A stretch of DNA of 64,000 nt from Thomasclavelia spiroformis (GTDB lineage: Bacteria > Bacillota_I > Bacilli_A > Erysipelotrichales > Coprobacillaceae): the NCBI GenBank assembly GCA_018369555.1, contig JAGZCC010000003.1, forward strand, positions 1 through 64,000. Reading direction: 5' to 3'. This document shows, in pieces, positions 1-8,559 of this stretch; the stretch's first letter is position 1; each line of letters begins with the position of its first letter. The notes below the pieces were generated by a model. It did not search any database and was not told the DNA's origin. It saw only the letters and a list, made by a program, of their open reading frames with translations. The translations under genes and the position numbers were made by a program.

Positions 1-492
1 ATTTAAAGCGTAGTCTTTAGCATTTTTTAAATCATTTTGATCTGGATGCAATAATGCTTTATCAAAATTATCAAGACTAACTTTTAAGTTCTTATCTTCT
101 GGATGTTCATGAATCATTTTAATATAGCGCTCACGGACAGTTAGTGGCATTTTGCCTTGACAGAAATAATGACCTAAAATTTGATTACTTGAATCAACAA
201 AACTATCAAAACGATTAGCTAATTTATCATAATATTCTTGACTATCACCAAATCCAGCAGTTGCAAAAAAAGCAATCTTTTTATTTTTAAGTGTTTTAAG
301 AATATTTTGAATTTTTATACTACAATTTCCTTTATCAACCCATGTTCCTAAAAAAACAAATCAGCTTCTTCAATTTTTTGACTATCTTTAAAACATACTA
401 TTTCTTCATTTTGACAAGCTTCTTGAATGCTTAAAGCAACTTTTTCAGTATTTCCTGTACAGCTATCAAAGATAATTGTAATGTTTCTTCAC
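1..492 (-). pseudogene. Flavodoxin-like protein, frameshifted and cut by the window edge
   Basis: A flavodoxin-type FMN protein read on the minus strand. The phosphate-binding loop reads FDSCTGNTEKVA near position 470, and GTWVDKG and FFATAGFGDS follow further down. The frame breaks near 350-360, at a run of seven T on the coding strand; one extra T would restore GTWVDKG. The start is also unclear: a GTG near 492 is out of frame by one base, and TGA precedes the FDSCTGNT frame. It lies about 6 bases after the nanE-like stop, as last visible gene of the glycyl-radical operon. Flavodoxins supply electrons to radical-SAM activases, so this could have been the reductant for the activase at 2068-2964 (inference). 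The 3' end lies outside the window. Confidence 0.72.
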
Positions 493-497
493 TTTGA

Positions 498-1250
498 TTA
501 ATGTTTGGCTTTTTCAGCATCACGCCAATTATTTTGATAGCCCCTTAATAAATCAACAAATCTTTTTGCAGTTAGATGGGGTCTTGTAATAGCACTTCCT
601 ACGACAACGCTATGGGCTCCTAAGAAAATACATTTCATAGCATCTTCTGGAGTATATAAATGACCTTCCATCATTACATATGCTTGATCGCCTAATTCAC
701 GACACATTCTAGCAAACATTCGATAATCTGCTCCTTCAATATGAGCTGTTTCTTTTGTATAACCATATAAAGTAGGTGCGACGATATCAGCGCCGTTTTC
801 AACAGCATGATGTGCTTCTTCTAAGTTAGATACATCAGCAAAAATAATTGCTTCAGGGATTTCTTGTTTAACTTTTTTTATTAATTCCCAAGCTGGAATT
901 CCATCATGGTTAATTTGTGATGTACAATCTAGTGCAATGATTTCTGCTCCGGCTTCAAAAACAGCCTTTGCTTCTTTAATTGTTGGGGTAATGAATACAT
1001 CAGTATCTTCATACCAAACTTTCCATAATCCAATCATTGGTAAATCAGGAACAGCTTTTTTGATGGCTTTAATTTGTTCAGGAGAATTAGCTCTAATACC
1101 TACTGCTCCTGCCCATTTTGCAGCTTCAGCCATTTTTATGACCATATCATCAGTGTAAATAGGATCATCATGTTGTACCTGACAAGATACAATTAAGCCA
1201 CCTTTCATACTTTCAATAATTTTTCTTTTTCTTTCGTCGGTTGTTTTCAT
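498..1250 (-). CDS. nanE: Putative N-acetylmannosamine-6-phosphate 2-epimerase (NanE family)
   Basis: A TIM-barrel epimerase that in characterised members converts ManNAc-6-phosphate to GlcNAc-6-phosphate in the cytoplasmic sialic acid pathway. Residues aligned with the known active site are visible: Gln24, Arg53 (GIRAN), Lys77 (IGLWK), Glu195 (MEGHLYTPEDA) and a phosphate-binding GSAITRP at 218-224. At 250 residues it is slightly longer than the usual ~230. Start is ATG with GGAGG 7 bases upstream. It follows the DeoR regulator by 28 bases in the GRE operon. No nanA, nanK or sialidase is in view, so it could act on a different sugar phosphate tied to the GRE; the family call is secure, the substrate less so. 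Confidence 0.85.
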   Translation of the reverse strand: MKTTDERKRKIIESMKGGLIVSCQVQHDDPIYTDDMVIKMAEAAKWAGAVGIRANSPEQIKAIKKAVPDLPMIGLWKVWYEDTDVFITPTIKEAKAVFEAGAEIIALDCTSQINHDGIPAWELIKKVKQEIPEAIIFADVSNLEEAHHAVENGADIVAPTLYGYTKETAHIEGADYRMFARMCRELGDQAYVMMEGHLYTPEDAMKCIFLGAHSVVVGSAITRPHLTAKRFVDLLRGYQNNWRDAEKAKH

Positions 1251-1278
1251 GTTATTTCCTCCATTTATTTAATAGTTA

Positions 1279-2055
1279 CTATATTTCATCACTGTTACAT
1301 ACAATATAATTATCAGGTAATTCGATATTTGTTTCAAATTCATTAACATATATATTGTTAAATTCATTACTATTTGCCCATGTACAAATAGCTCTAATAT
1401 TAAATTTCGATGAATCAATCAACAAATAATTATTTAAACAGCGCTTCATAATTGCCTGCTTAACGGCACCAATTGCAAATTCAAAAATATATACTTCACC
1501 ATTTTCTAAATTAACCCCATTAGTACTAAAAAATGCATGATCAAAATTAAAATGTTTAATCATTTCTAATGTCAAAGCACCATAAGACATATCATAACTT
1601 TTTTTAAACTCACCACCTAATAAAAAGATATCTCCCTTAAAACAATCAGGTAGCTTTCGAATTAAATAAGTACTCGGTGTAACAATTTTAATCTGTTTAT
1701 CAATAATATACGGTAACAAATAAACTGGGGTAGTTCCAGAATCAATATAAATACAATCTCCATCTTGGATTTTTTTAGCTGCTTGTCTACAAATACATTG
1801 CTTTTCTTCAATATACAAAGACTCTTTATTAATTACCGGGGCTTCATTAAAACTTGATAAAGTTAAATTAGCTACATTTTTAGCAACCGCACCACCTCTT
1901 TCGCGTTGTATTAAACCTAAATTTTCTAATTCAATCAAATCTCGCATAATCGATGATCTAGAAACATTAAATTCTTCCATTAGTTGCTTAACTGTTACAA
2001 AAGACTCTTCTTTTAACAAATTTAAAATACGATACATTCTTTCTTTAGATAACAT
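1279..2055 (-). CDS. DeoR-family transcriptional regulator
   Basis: 258 residues with an N-terminal DeoR-type winged helix (about 3-55, containing FVTVKQLMEEFNVSRSSI and a following RERGGAV wing) and a C-terminal sugar-phosphate-sensing DeoRC fold (about 75-235, with YIDSGTT). Family members normally respond to a phosphorylated sugar and control the operon they sit in. The start ATG is about 15 bases after a GGAGGA carried by the last codons of the activase gene, which suggests coupled translation. It is probably the regulator of the surrounding GRE operon, and the phased ATCAT boxes at 5328-5362 are the candidate operator (inference). Confidence 0.88.
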   Translation of the reverse strand: MLSKERMYRILNLLKEESFVTVKQLMEEFNVSRSSIMRDLIELENLGLIQRERGGAVAKNVANLTLSSFNEAPVINKESLYIEEKQCICRQAAKKIQDGDCIYIDSGTTPVYLLPYIIDKQIKIVTPSTYLIRKLPDCFKGDIFLLGGEFKKSYDMSYGALTLEMIKHFNFDHAFFSTNGVNLENGEVYIFEFAIGAVKQAIMKRCLNNYLLIDSSKFNIRAICTWANSNEFNNIYVNEFETNIELPDNYIVCNSDEI

Positions 2056-2067
2056 GACTAAATATTT

Positions 2068-2964
2068 TTATCCTCCTATTTTAATATGCATTCCTTTATC
2101 ATTACCATATTGAATATATTTTTTTAAAGTTTCTTTTTTTAACATTTTTTCATTTTCTAAATAATATTGTTTATTCATCTGTTTCCATTTATTTTTTCCA
2201 AGTGTGTGGTAGGGAAGTAGATTGATATTAGTAATATTTAATTTGTAAGCTAAATCAATAATTGACTGTAGTGTTTTTTCATCATTATTAAAATAAGGAA
2301 TAACAGGTACTCGGATAATTACTTTTTCAGGACATGTATTAGCAAGAAATCTTAAGTTATTAAATATGAGTTGTGGATTTCCGCCAATAACGTCTTTGAT
2401 TTTTTGATAGTTTAAATGTTTAATATCAAATAAAAATAAATCAAGATAGGGCAAAGCCTGTTTTAAATATTCTAATGAATAATTACCGGTTGTTTCAATT
2501 GCAATATGTAAATCTTGTTTTTTTAATTCTTTGATTAATTTCATCATTGCAATAAATTGAACAAATGGTTCGCCACCAGAAATCGTAACCCCACCATTAC
2601 TATTATCAAAATAATCTTTATCTTTCATTACTTCATCTACAATAGTCTTGATTGGTAACTCTTTTCCTACAAATGTAAGAGCCTGTGTTAAACAATTTTC
2701 ACTACATTTTTCACAATAAATACATTTTGAACGATCATATAGAAACTGCTTATCAAAATTAATAGCTTTTTGTTTACAGATATTTACACACTTTTTACAT
2801 TTTATGCATTTACGCAAATCATACATTAATGTTGGTTTAATTGACCCGCTTTCTGGATTAGCACACCAAGGACAGTGAAGAGTGCAGCCTTTTAAAAAGA
2901 TTGTAGTACGAATTCCAGGGCCATCATGAGTAGCAAATTTTTCAATATTGAAAACATTAATCAT
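2068..2964 (-). CDS. Glycyl-radical enzyme activase (radical SAM)
   Basis: A radical-SAM enzyme that makes the glycyl radical on its partner by cleaving S-adenosylmethionine. The CxxxCxxC cluster motif is at Cys27/Cys31/Cys34 (GCTLHCPWC), and a ferredoxin-like insert carries two further 4Fe-4S motifs (Cys53/56/59/63 and Cys81/84/87/91). That insert is typical of activases for GRE eliminases rather than of plain PFL activase. The length of 298 residues is normal. It overlaps the 3' end of the GRE gene by 8 bases, so the pair is co-translated. The enzyme needs a low-potential donor, perhaps the broken flavodoxin of this operon. Confidence 0.92.
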   Translation of the reverse strand: MINVFNIEKFATHDGPGIRTTIFLKGCTLHCPWCANPESGSIKPTLMYDLRKCIKCKKCVNICKQKAINFDKQFLYDRSKCIYCEKCSENCLTQALTFVGKELPIKTIVDEVMKDKDYFDNSNGGVTISGGEPFVQFIAMMKLIKELKKQDLHIAIETTGNYSLEYLKQALPYLDLFLFDIKHLNYQKIKDVIGGNPQLIFNNLRFLANTCPEKVIIRVPVIPYFNNDEKTLQSIIDLAYKLNITNINLLPYHTLGKNKWKQMNKQYYLENEKMLKKETLKKYIQYGNDKGMHIKIGG

Positions 2965-5227
2965 AAAGCACCCTGCTTAATAACTCTGCTTGAATGTCAG
3001 GTGTTAAATTAACAAACACAGCACTATAACCAGCAACTCGAACAATTAAATCAGGATAATTTTCCGGATGCTTTTGTGCATCTTCTAAAACACCGTGATC
3101 AACGCAAGTTACCATTAGTTGACAACCACCTTTTTTAAAATAAGTATCAAATAATATTTTTACTTTTTCTTTATCTTCATGCATCATTCTAGGAGTAAAT
3201 TTCATATTTTGCACACTTCCACCATGATATTTTGCATTAAACTTAGCTAATGAATTTAAGCAGGCTGTTGGCCCATTTTTTGCACCCCCACCTTGAGGGT
3301 TATTTGCGGGATTCATATACATTCCTTTTTTTCTACCATCTAAAGAAGCATCAGTTTGATGACCCCAATCTGTATTAGTTTGGTTATTAGAAATAACGAT
3401 TAAATAATAGCCCATGTGATTATCAATTCCTCTTTGTCTAATTCCTTTGGCAACATACTCATATAAATCAATTGCCATATCATCACATTCTTTGTCATCA
3501 TTACCATATTTAGGAAGAGCTAAAATATCTTTTAGAATCATTTCATAGCCAACATAGTTATTTAAAGCAGCTTGGTTTAGTTGCTCTAATGTATATTTTT
3601 TTTGATCATATACTAGAGTTTTTATTGTATATAAAGCATCAGATGAATTAATATTACCATAGGTTTCATTAGTGCCACCTAAAATTTCCACCCCGCCATC
3701 AAGTAATGATTTTTCACGATTAATACAATCATCCATTAAAATTGATGTGAATAGAAATGATACTTCTTGATTCATAATTTTATAACTATGCAGCTGTGCT
3801 GATACACTTAAATCAAAATAATAATCTAATAATTTTTTATATTGATTATAAAAATCATCAAAAGTTTTCATTTCCCTTAATGATTTAACTTTAATGGGGC
3901 CGGCTTTATAAATATGATCCATTGGATCATATCCTTCATTAAGAGCTAGTTGCATAATTTTTAAAAGATTTAACAATGTATTTGGAGTTCCAACACTTTT
4001 TCCCTGAATAACAAATTCACCACAACCAAAGGGAACATATTGTTTTGCTGTTTTATCATCAATATTCATAGCATATTTAACTGCTGGAATATTCACCTCA
4101 TCATTATAAAGCGTAGGATAAGTTGCTCCTGAAGCAATGCATTCATATGCTAAATCTTTAATATCTTCGGGAGTATTTTTATCTAGGCGTAATGTAAATT
4201 GAGGTTCTACATATCTTGTTTCTTTACAGACTTTTAAACAAAGACGGGTGAACATATTACAGGCCTCTTCATCTTCTCTTCCAACGCCACCGACAATAAT
4301 TCGTCCATTAACAGTTGTTCGTCTATTTTCAATCATTAACCATAATGATTTTAAATAACGATACGCTTCTTTTTCATCAATAATATTATTATCAAGATCG
4401 TGTTTTAAGTATGGACCTAAGACAATATCCATTCTGCCATAATTAATAACTCCAGCACATAATGCATAAATCCAAAATAGTTGTAATGCTTGGTGAAATG
4501 TTTTTGGTTTATTTTCTTTAATATAATCTAAGCTATTATACATCAAGGTTAATTCGCTTTTACGATCAATATTATTTGTTTTTTCAATAGCTTCATTAAC
4601 TAATTCTTTTTGTTTTTCAATTACATCTTTTAATAAGATAATAGCATCAATAGATGCTTTAATAAACTCATTTTGTTTTTTTTCTTTAAGTAAAGCAATA
4701 ATCCCATTTATTCCTAAGTTCATTAATTTTTGATAATCCAACATCATTCCGGAAAGTCTAGCAGTAGCCATAAATGGGTATTTACAGTCAATAAATCTAC
4801 CTGTTGTATCATCATTTAAAATATCTTGACAATATAATGCTTTAACATCATGTTCTTGCCAAAAATCATATAAAACATCAATTCTTGCTTTTTGCTCATC
4901 AGTATCTAATAATTTTTTAAATTCTCGTAATTTATGGAATACACAATAATGCCCGACACCTCCAACACTTGTAACACAACCAAAACCAATTGGTAAAAAA
5001 TCTAAGCGTCCTGCCAATAAATCAGTTTCTTCAATTGATCTAAATAGCGTTGGATAAATTACTTTTAAACAATTGATTTCTCTTCTTGCTTTATCTAAAT
5101 TGATACTTTTTTGGTAGGTTTGAGTATAAGCTTCCATAATTTCTAATTGCTCAAGTGGTGATTTTTCACAAGGAATTTTGATACTTACCTCGCAATTTTG
5201 TACACCATCAATATTAATTCTAGCCAT
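2957..5227 (-). CDS. Glycyl-radical enzyme of the pyruvate formate-lyase superfamily, substrate unknown
   Basis: A 756-residue glycyl-radical enzyme. The C-terminal motif RVAGYSAVF puts the radical on about Gly733, and the thiyl loop PFGCGEF gives Cys402 and Glu404. This single Cys followed by x-Glu is the arrangement of GRE dehydratases and eliminases (glycerol, diol, choline and hydroxyproline types) rather than the Cys-Cys of pyruvate formate-lyase; however, the residue between is Gly, not the usual Val or Ile. It is oxygen-sensitive and cytoplasmic. No microcompartment genes are nearby. Neighbours are an activase, a DeoR regulator and a NanE-type epimerase, so a sugar-derived substrate is plausible, but I cannot name it. 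The ATG has AAGGAG upstream. Confidence 0.9.
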   Translation of the reverse strand: MARINIDGVQNCEVSIKIPCEKSPLEQLEIMEAYTQTYQKSINLDKARREINCLKVIYPTLFRSIEETDLLAGRLDFLPIGFGCVTSVGGVGHYCVFHKLREFKKLLDTDEQKARIDVLYDFWQEHDVKALYCQDILNDDTTGRFIDCKYPFMATARLSGMMLDYQKLMNLGINGIIALLKEKKQNEFIKASIDAIILLKDVIEKQKELVNEAIEKTNNIDRKSELTLMYNSLDYIKENKPKTFHQALQLFWIYALCAGVINYGRMDIVLGPYLKHDLDNNIIDEKEAYRYLKSLWLMIENRRTTVNGRIIVGGVGREDEEACNMFTRLCLKVCKETRYVEPQFTLRLDKNTPEDIKDLAYECIASGATYPTLYNDEVNIPAVKYAMNIDDKTAKQYVPFGCGEFVIQGKSVGTPNTLLNLLKIMQLALNEGYDPMDHIYKAGPIKVKSLREMKTFDDFYNQYKKLLDYYFDLSVSAQLHSYKIMNQEVSFLFTSILMDDCINREKSLLDGGVEILGGTNETYGNINSSDALYTIKTLVYDQKKYTLEQLNQAALNNYVGYEMILKDILALPKYGNDDKECDDMAIDLYEYVAKGIRQRGIDNHMGYYLIVISNNQTNTDWGHQTDASLDGRKKGMYMNPANNPQGGGAKNGPTACLNSLAKFNAKYHGGSVQNMKFTPRMMHEDKEKVKILFDTYFKKGGCQLMVTCVDHGVLEDAQKHPENYPDLIVRVAGYSAVFVNLTPDIQAELLSRVLYD

Positions 5228-5291
5228 ATATTTTCTCCTTTACTTAAAATGTATAATGAAACAAATAAAAGAATAAATTCTATATAATTAA

Positions 5292-5320
5292 AATATAACA
5301 TTACATTATTTCAAGGTCAA
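5292..5320 (-). promoter_or_regulatory. Sigma-A promoter of the GRE operon
   Basis: On the minus strand TTGACC (5315-5320) is followed by a 17-base spacer and TATATT (5292-5297), about 65 bases upstream of the GRE start codon. Spacing and both hexamers fit a vegetative promoter driving the GRE-activase-regulator-epimerase operon. Confidence 0.65.
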
Positions 5321-5327
5321 TAAAATA

Positions 5328-5362
5328 ATCATAATTAATCATATTCGATCATAATTAATCAT
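5328..5362. promoter_or_regulatory. Four ATCAT boxes at exact 10-bp spacing, candidate operator
   Basis: ATCAT occurs at 5328, 5338, 5348 and 5358, always on the same face of the helix. At a larger scale this is a 16-bp unit, ATCATAATTAATCATA, repeated with a 20-bp period. The array lies directly upstream of the -35 of the GRE promoter and between it and trxB. Helically phased direct repeats are typical DeoR-family binding sites, so the local regulator is the obvious ligand. A position upstream of the -35 would suit activation better than simple blocking. Confidence 0.6.
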
Positions 5363-5422
5363 AAAAGATTTATTTATCATTAAAAATAATAAAGCAAAAT
5401 AGTTATATGATCCTCATTGGTA

Positions 5423-5431
5423 TGGTATACT
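5423..5431 (+). promoter_or_regulatory. Extended -10 promoter element for trxB
   Basis: TGGTATACT has a TG dinucleotide one base before TATACT, 24 bases upstream of the trxB ATG. I see no good -35, which fits an extended -10 promoter. Confidence 0.45.
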
Positions 5432-5454
5432 ATAAACAAGATAGAGGTGATAAA

Positions 5455-6369
5455 ATGAACGATTTAATTATAATTGGTGCTGGTCCAGCTGGGTTAAGTG
5501 CTTGTCTTTATGCTTCAAGAGCAGGTTTAAATGTATTAATGTTGGATAGTGGGGCACCTGGAGGAAAATTGAATGTTAGTGCTGAAATTGAAAATTGGCC
5601 TGGTCAAAAAAAGAAAACTGGTCCAGAATTAGCTTATGAAATGTATGAACATGCATTATCATTTGGAGGACAACAGGTATTTGGTGAAGTAACTAAGATT
5701 ATTGATCATGAGGATTATAAAGAAGTTGTAACTACTGATAATACATATCAGGCTAAGGCTGTGTTGATTGCAACTGGAACAAAAGAAAGAAAAATGCAAA
5801 TACCGATGGAAGATGAGTTAACAGGTCATGGTGTTTCATACTGTGCTGTCTGTGATGGACCATTTTTCAAAGATGAAGAAGTTGCAGTAATTGGTGGCGG
5901 AAATTCAGCATTAGAAGAAGCTATTTATTTAACTAAATTTGTAAATAAAGTGCATTTAATTGTTCGTCGTGATGTATTTAGAGCCGATAAGATTATTCAA
6001 AATCATGTTTTTGATAATGAAAAAATAGAGATTCATTTTTTAAAGAAACCGCATCATTTAATTGAAAAGGATGGTAAAGTAGATAAATTAGCTTTAGAGG
6101 ATAGTAAAACAGGAGAAATTAGTGAACTGGCAGTTAAAGGTGTTTTTCCATTTGTAGGATTAGATCCAATAACTAATTTTGTATCAAAGTTAGGTATTTG
6201 TGATGAACAAGGGTATATTATTACTGATGAAACGATGAAAACTAAAATACCAGGGATTTATGCGGCTGGTGATGTTCGTCAAAAAATATTAAGACAAGTT
6301 GTAACTGCAGCTAATGATGGAGCTATTGCCGGACAACAGATTGCCCATTATTTAGAAAATAAAGCTTAG
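5455..6369 (+). CDS. trxB: Thioredoxin-disulfide reductase
   Basis: An FAD enzyme that reduces thioredoxin with NADPH. Starting at the ATG after AGAGGTG, the protein has 304 residues, the normal bacterial length. GAGPAG (8-13) binds FAD, CAVC (Cys130, Cys133) is the redox-active disulfide, GGGNSALEEA (147-156) is the NADPH loop, and AAGD near the end closes the FAD site. An upstream in-frame ATG at 5407 would add 16 unlikely residues with no ribosome binding site. It is divergent from the GRE operon, followed by a 150-base gap before rapZ, and appears to be transcribed alone. Confidence 0.95.
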   Translation: MNDLIIIGAGPAGLSACLYASRAGLNVLMLDSGAPGGKLNVSAEIENWPGQKKKTGPELAYEMYEHALSFGGQQVFGEVTKIIDHEDYKEVVTTDNTYQAKAVLIATGTKERKMQIPMEDELTGHGVSYCAVCDGPFFKDEEVAVIGGGNSALEEAIYLTKFVNKVHLIVRRDVFRADKIIQNHVFDNEKIEIHFLKKPHHLIEKDGKVDKLALEDSKTGEISELAVKGVFPFVGLDPITNFVSKLGICDEQGYIITDETMKTKIPGIYAAGDVRQKILRQVVTAANDGAIAGQQIAHYLENKA

Positions 6370-6528
6370 TGGATTTTTTGAAACCATTAAGTTTTTATTT
6401 TAATATTTTTAGTTGAATGTTGTAATAGTATAAATATAATAAATTAGACTTGAGAAAATATCTAAAATAACGTACACTTATCGTTGTAAATTTGATAAAA
6501 TGTAATTGTAGAAAGTGAAGTGAAAAAT

Positions 6529-7377
6529 ATGGATCAAGTTGAAGTTGTAATAGTAACAGGTATGTCTGGTGCAGGAAAAACTAGTGCCATGGCATGCTTT
6601 GAAAACTTAGCCTTTCGTTGTATAGATAATTATCCAGTACCATTATTAACTGAGTTTGCGGAATTAGTTCAAGATAATTCACAGTATCAAAGAGTTGCTA
6701 TGGCAGTAAGTCTTGAGGATGCTCTAAAAGCAATTAGATTATTGAGTAATTTAGATTGGATCAATTTGACTGTGGTTTTTTTGGATTGTGATAATGAGGC
6801 GTTGGTTAAAAGATATAAACAAACCAGAAGATCACATCCCTTGTTGATTTCTAATAAAGCTTCTTCATTGCTTGAAGCAATTGAATTTGAAAGACATTTA
6901 GCTGAACCAATTTCTAGATTAGCTAGCATATATATAGATACTACTAAATTAAAGGAAGCAAAGTTTCAAGATTTATTAAAAGACTATTTTAATAAAGGTA
7001 ATTTAGATCCTTTTAGAATTACATTTGTTTCTTTTGGTTATAAACATGGTGTTCCTAAAGATGCGGATTTATTGCTTGATGTTCGTTTTTTACCTAATCC
7101 ATTTTATATTGAAGAGTTAAGAGAATTAACTGGCAATGATCAAGCAGTTTATGATTATGTTATAGAAAAAGAGGAAACAAAGATTTTTGTAGAAAAGACA
7201 ACTGAATTTCTTGATTATTTGTTAAAAGAATACGAAAAAGAGGGTAAGATGCATTTAGTTATTGGAATTGGATGTACTGGAGGACAACATCGTTCAGTAA
7301 CTTTAACAAATTATTTTGCCGATTATTATAGTAAATTTTATCAAGTGCATCGCTTACATCGTGATGCTGATCATTAG
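6529..7377 (+). CDS. rapZ: RapZ/YvcJ-family nucleotide-binding protein
   Basis: A P-loop protein of the RapZ (YvcJ) family. In E. coli RapZ is an adaptor that delivers GlmZ sRNA to RNase E; in Bacillus YvcJ hydrolyses nucleotides and affects competence. Walker A GMSGAGKT lies near the N-terminus, VVFLDCD near residue 90, and the conserved C-terminal GIGCTGGQHRS near 250. The ATG at 6529 follows AAGTGA; an in-frame GTG at 6520 would add three residues. It is followed 8 bases later by whiA. In Bacillus yvcK lies between the two; here it is absent. Confidence 0.92.
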   Translation: MDQVEVVIVTGMSGAGKTSAMACFENLAFRCIDNYPVPLLTEFAELVQDNSQYQRVAMAVSLEDALKAIRLLSNLDWINLTVVFLDCDNEALVKRYKQTRRSHPLLISNKASSLLEAIEFERHLAEPISRLASIYIDTTKLKEAKFQDLLKDYFNKGNLDPFRITFVSFGYKHGVPKDADLLLDVRFLPNPFYIEELRELTGNDQAVYDYVIEKEETKIFVEKTTEFLDYLLKEYEKEGKMHLVIGIGCTGGQHRSVTLTNYFADYYSKFYQVHRLHRDADH

Positions 7378-7385
7378 GGGTAGTT

Positions 7386-8333
7386 ATGATATCTTTTTCT
7401 AGAGTAGTAAAAGAAGAGGTTGTTTTTAATGATTTTGAATCGTGTTGTCAAAAAGCTATGTTATGTGCGTTAATCAAAATCAATGGGACACTTTCATTAT
7501 CTAGTTATGGTCTTTCTTTAACAATTAGAACAGAAAATGCTAAAATAGCATCTAAAATTCATAAAATGTTGAAAGATGAATATGATCCACAAATTGAATT
7601 TATTGTTTCACGTAAAATGAAATTAAAGAAAAATAATGTTTATATTTTGAAAGTTACAAAAGCTAGAGAAATCTTAGATGATTTATCGTTAATGGATGGA
7701 CTTGGGTTTCATATTATTCCTAATGAAAATATTTTTCAAAATGAATGCTGTATTAGAGCATATTTAGCTGGTGCATTTTTAGCTTGTGGTAGTGTTAATA
7801 ACCCAGAAACTTCAAATTATCATTTAGAAATGAGTTTTGCTGAAGAAGAATATGCAAATTTTATTGCTCAATTGATGAATAATTTTGAACTAAATGCAAA
7901 AATAATTAAAAGAAGGAATAGATATGTTGTTTATTTAAAATCATCAGAAAAGATAGGTGATTTTTTAAGGGCAATGGGAGCAAGTAGATCGGTTATGAAT
8001 TTTGAAAGTACGCGTATTGATCGAAATATGTCTAATACAGTAAACCGTTGGAATAATTGTGATATTGCAAATGAAATTAAATCACTTGCAAGTGCCAATA
8101 AGCAAATTGATGATATCAATACTGTTGAAATGTTTATGGGATTAGAAATGCTTGATGAAAAAACTCGTTCAGTAGCATTGATTAGAAGAAAATATCCGGA
8201 GATGTCTTTAAATGAATTGGCTCAAGTTTATTATGAAGAAACAGGAGAAACTATAAGTAAATCGGGATTACATCATCGATTTAAAAAAATTAGTGATGAA
8301 GCTAAAAGATTGATTCAAATGGAGAATGAATGA
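7386..8333 (+). CDS. whiA: Sporulation/cell-division regulator WhiA
   Basis: A DNA-binding protein of Gram-positive bacteria with an N-terminal degenerate LAGLIDADG homing-endonuclease fold (GAFLACGSVNNPETSNYHLE near residues 130-150) and a C-terminal helix-turn-helix (MSLNELAQVYYEETG then SKSGLHHRF, near 275-302). It influences division, chromosome segregation and, in actinomycetes, sporulation. The length of 315 is standard. It sits directly after rapZ as in Bacillus, and the next gene (an XRE regulator) begins just after its stop codon, suggesting one transcript. Confidence 0.95.
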   Translation: MISFSRVVKEEVVFNDFESCCQKAMLCALIKINGTLSLSSYGLSLTIRTENAKIASKIHKMLKDEYDPQIEFIVSRKMKLKKNNVYILKVTKAREILDDLSLMDGLGFHIIPNENIFQNECCIRAYLAGAFLACGSVNNPETSNYHLEMSFAEEEYANFIAQLMNNFELNAKIIKRRNRYVVYLKSSEKIGDFLRAMGASRSVMNFESTRIDRNMSNTVNRWNNCDIANEIKSLASANKQIDDINTVEMFMGLEMLDEKTRSVALIRRKYPEMSLNELAQVYYEETGETISKSGLHHRFKKISDEAKRLIQMENE

Positions 8334-8334
8334 G

Positions 8335-8547
8335 ATGAATAAAATTGAAATTAAATTTGGGCAAAGAGTTAAAGAATTACGTTTGAAACAAAATATTTCA
8401 CAAGAAGAATTAGCATTTCGTTGTGGTTTATCAAAGAATTATATTTCTGATGTTGAAAGGGGAACGAGAAATATTTCTTTAAAATCAATTGAAAAAATAT
8501 CTGATGGTTTAGCTATTGGAATTAAAGAATTGTTTGAATTTAAATAA
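8335..8547 (+). CDS. Small XRE-family helix-turn-helix regulator
   Basis: 70 residues, essentially a single Cro/C1-type helix-turn-helix (about 8-65) containing LRLKQNISQEELAFRCGLS and NYISDVERG. It has no effector or dimerisation domain. The ATG at 8335 sits 10 bases after GGAG within the end of whiA; an in-frame ATG at 8326 would be too close to that site. Probably co-transcribed with whiA. Targets are unknown. Nothing around it looks like a toxin or phage gene, so I treat it as a stand-alone chromosomal regulator. Confidence 0.85.
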   Translation: MNKIEIKFGQRVKELRLKQNISQEELAFRCGLSKNYISDVERGTRNISLKSIEKISDGLAIGIKELFEFK

Positions 8548-8559
8548 GGAGTTGAGATC

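Noticed and set aside
2957..5227. Pyruvate formate-lyase (PflB) as identity of the GRE
   Set aside because: PFL has two adjacent Cys in its active loop; here there is one Cys followed by Gly-Glu.
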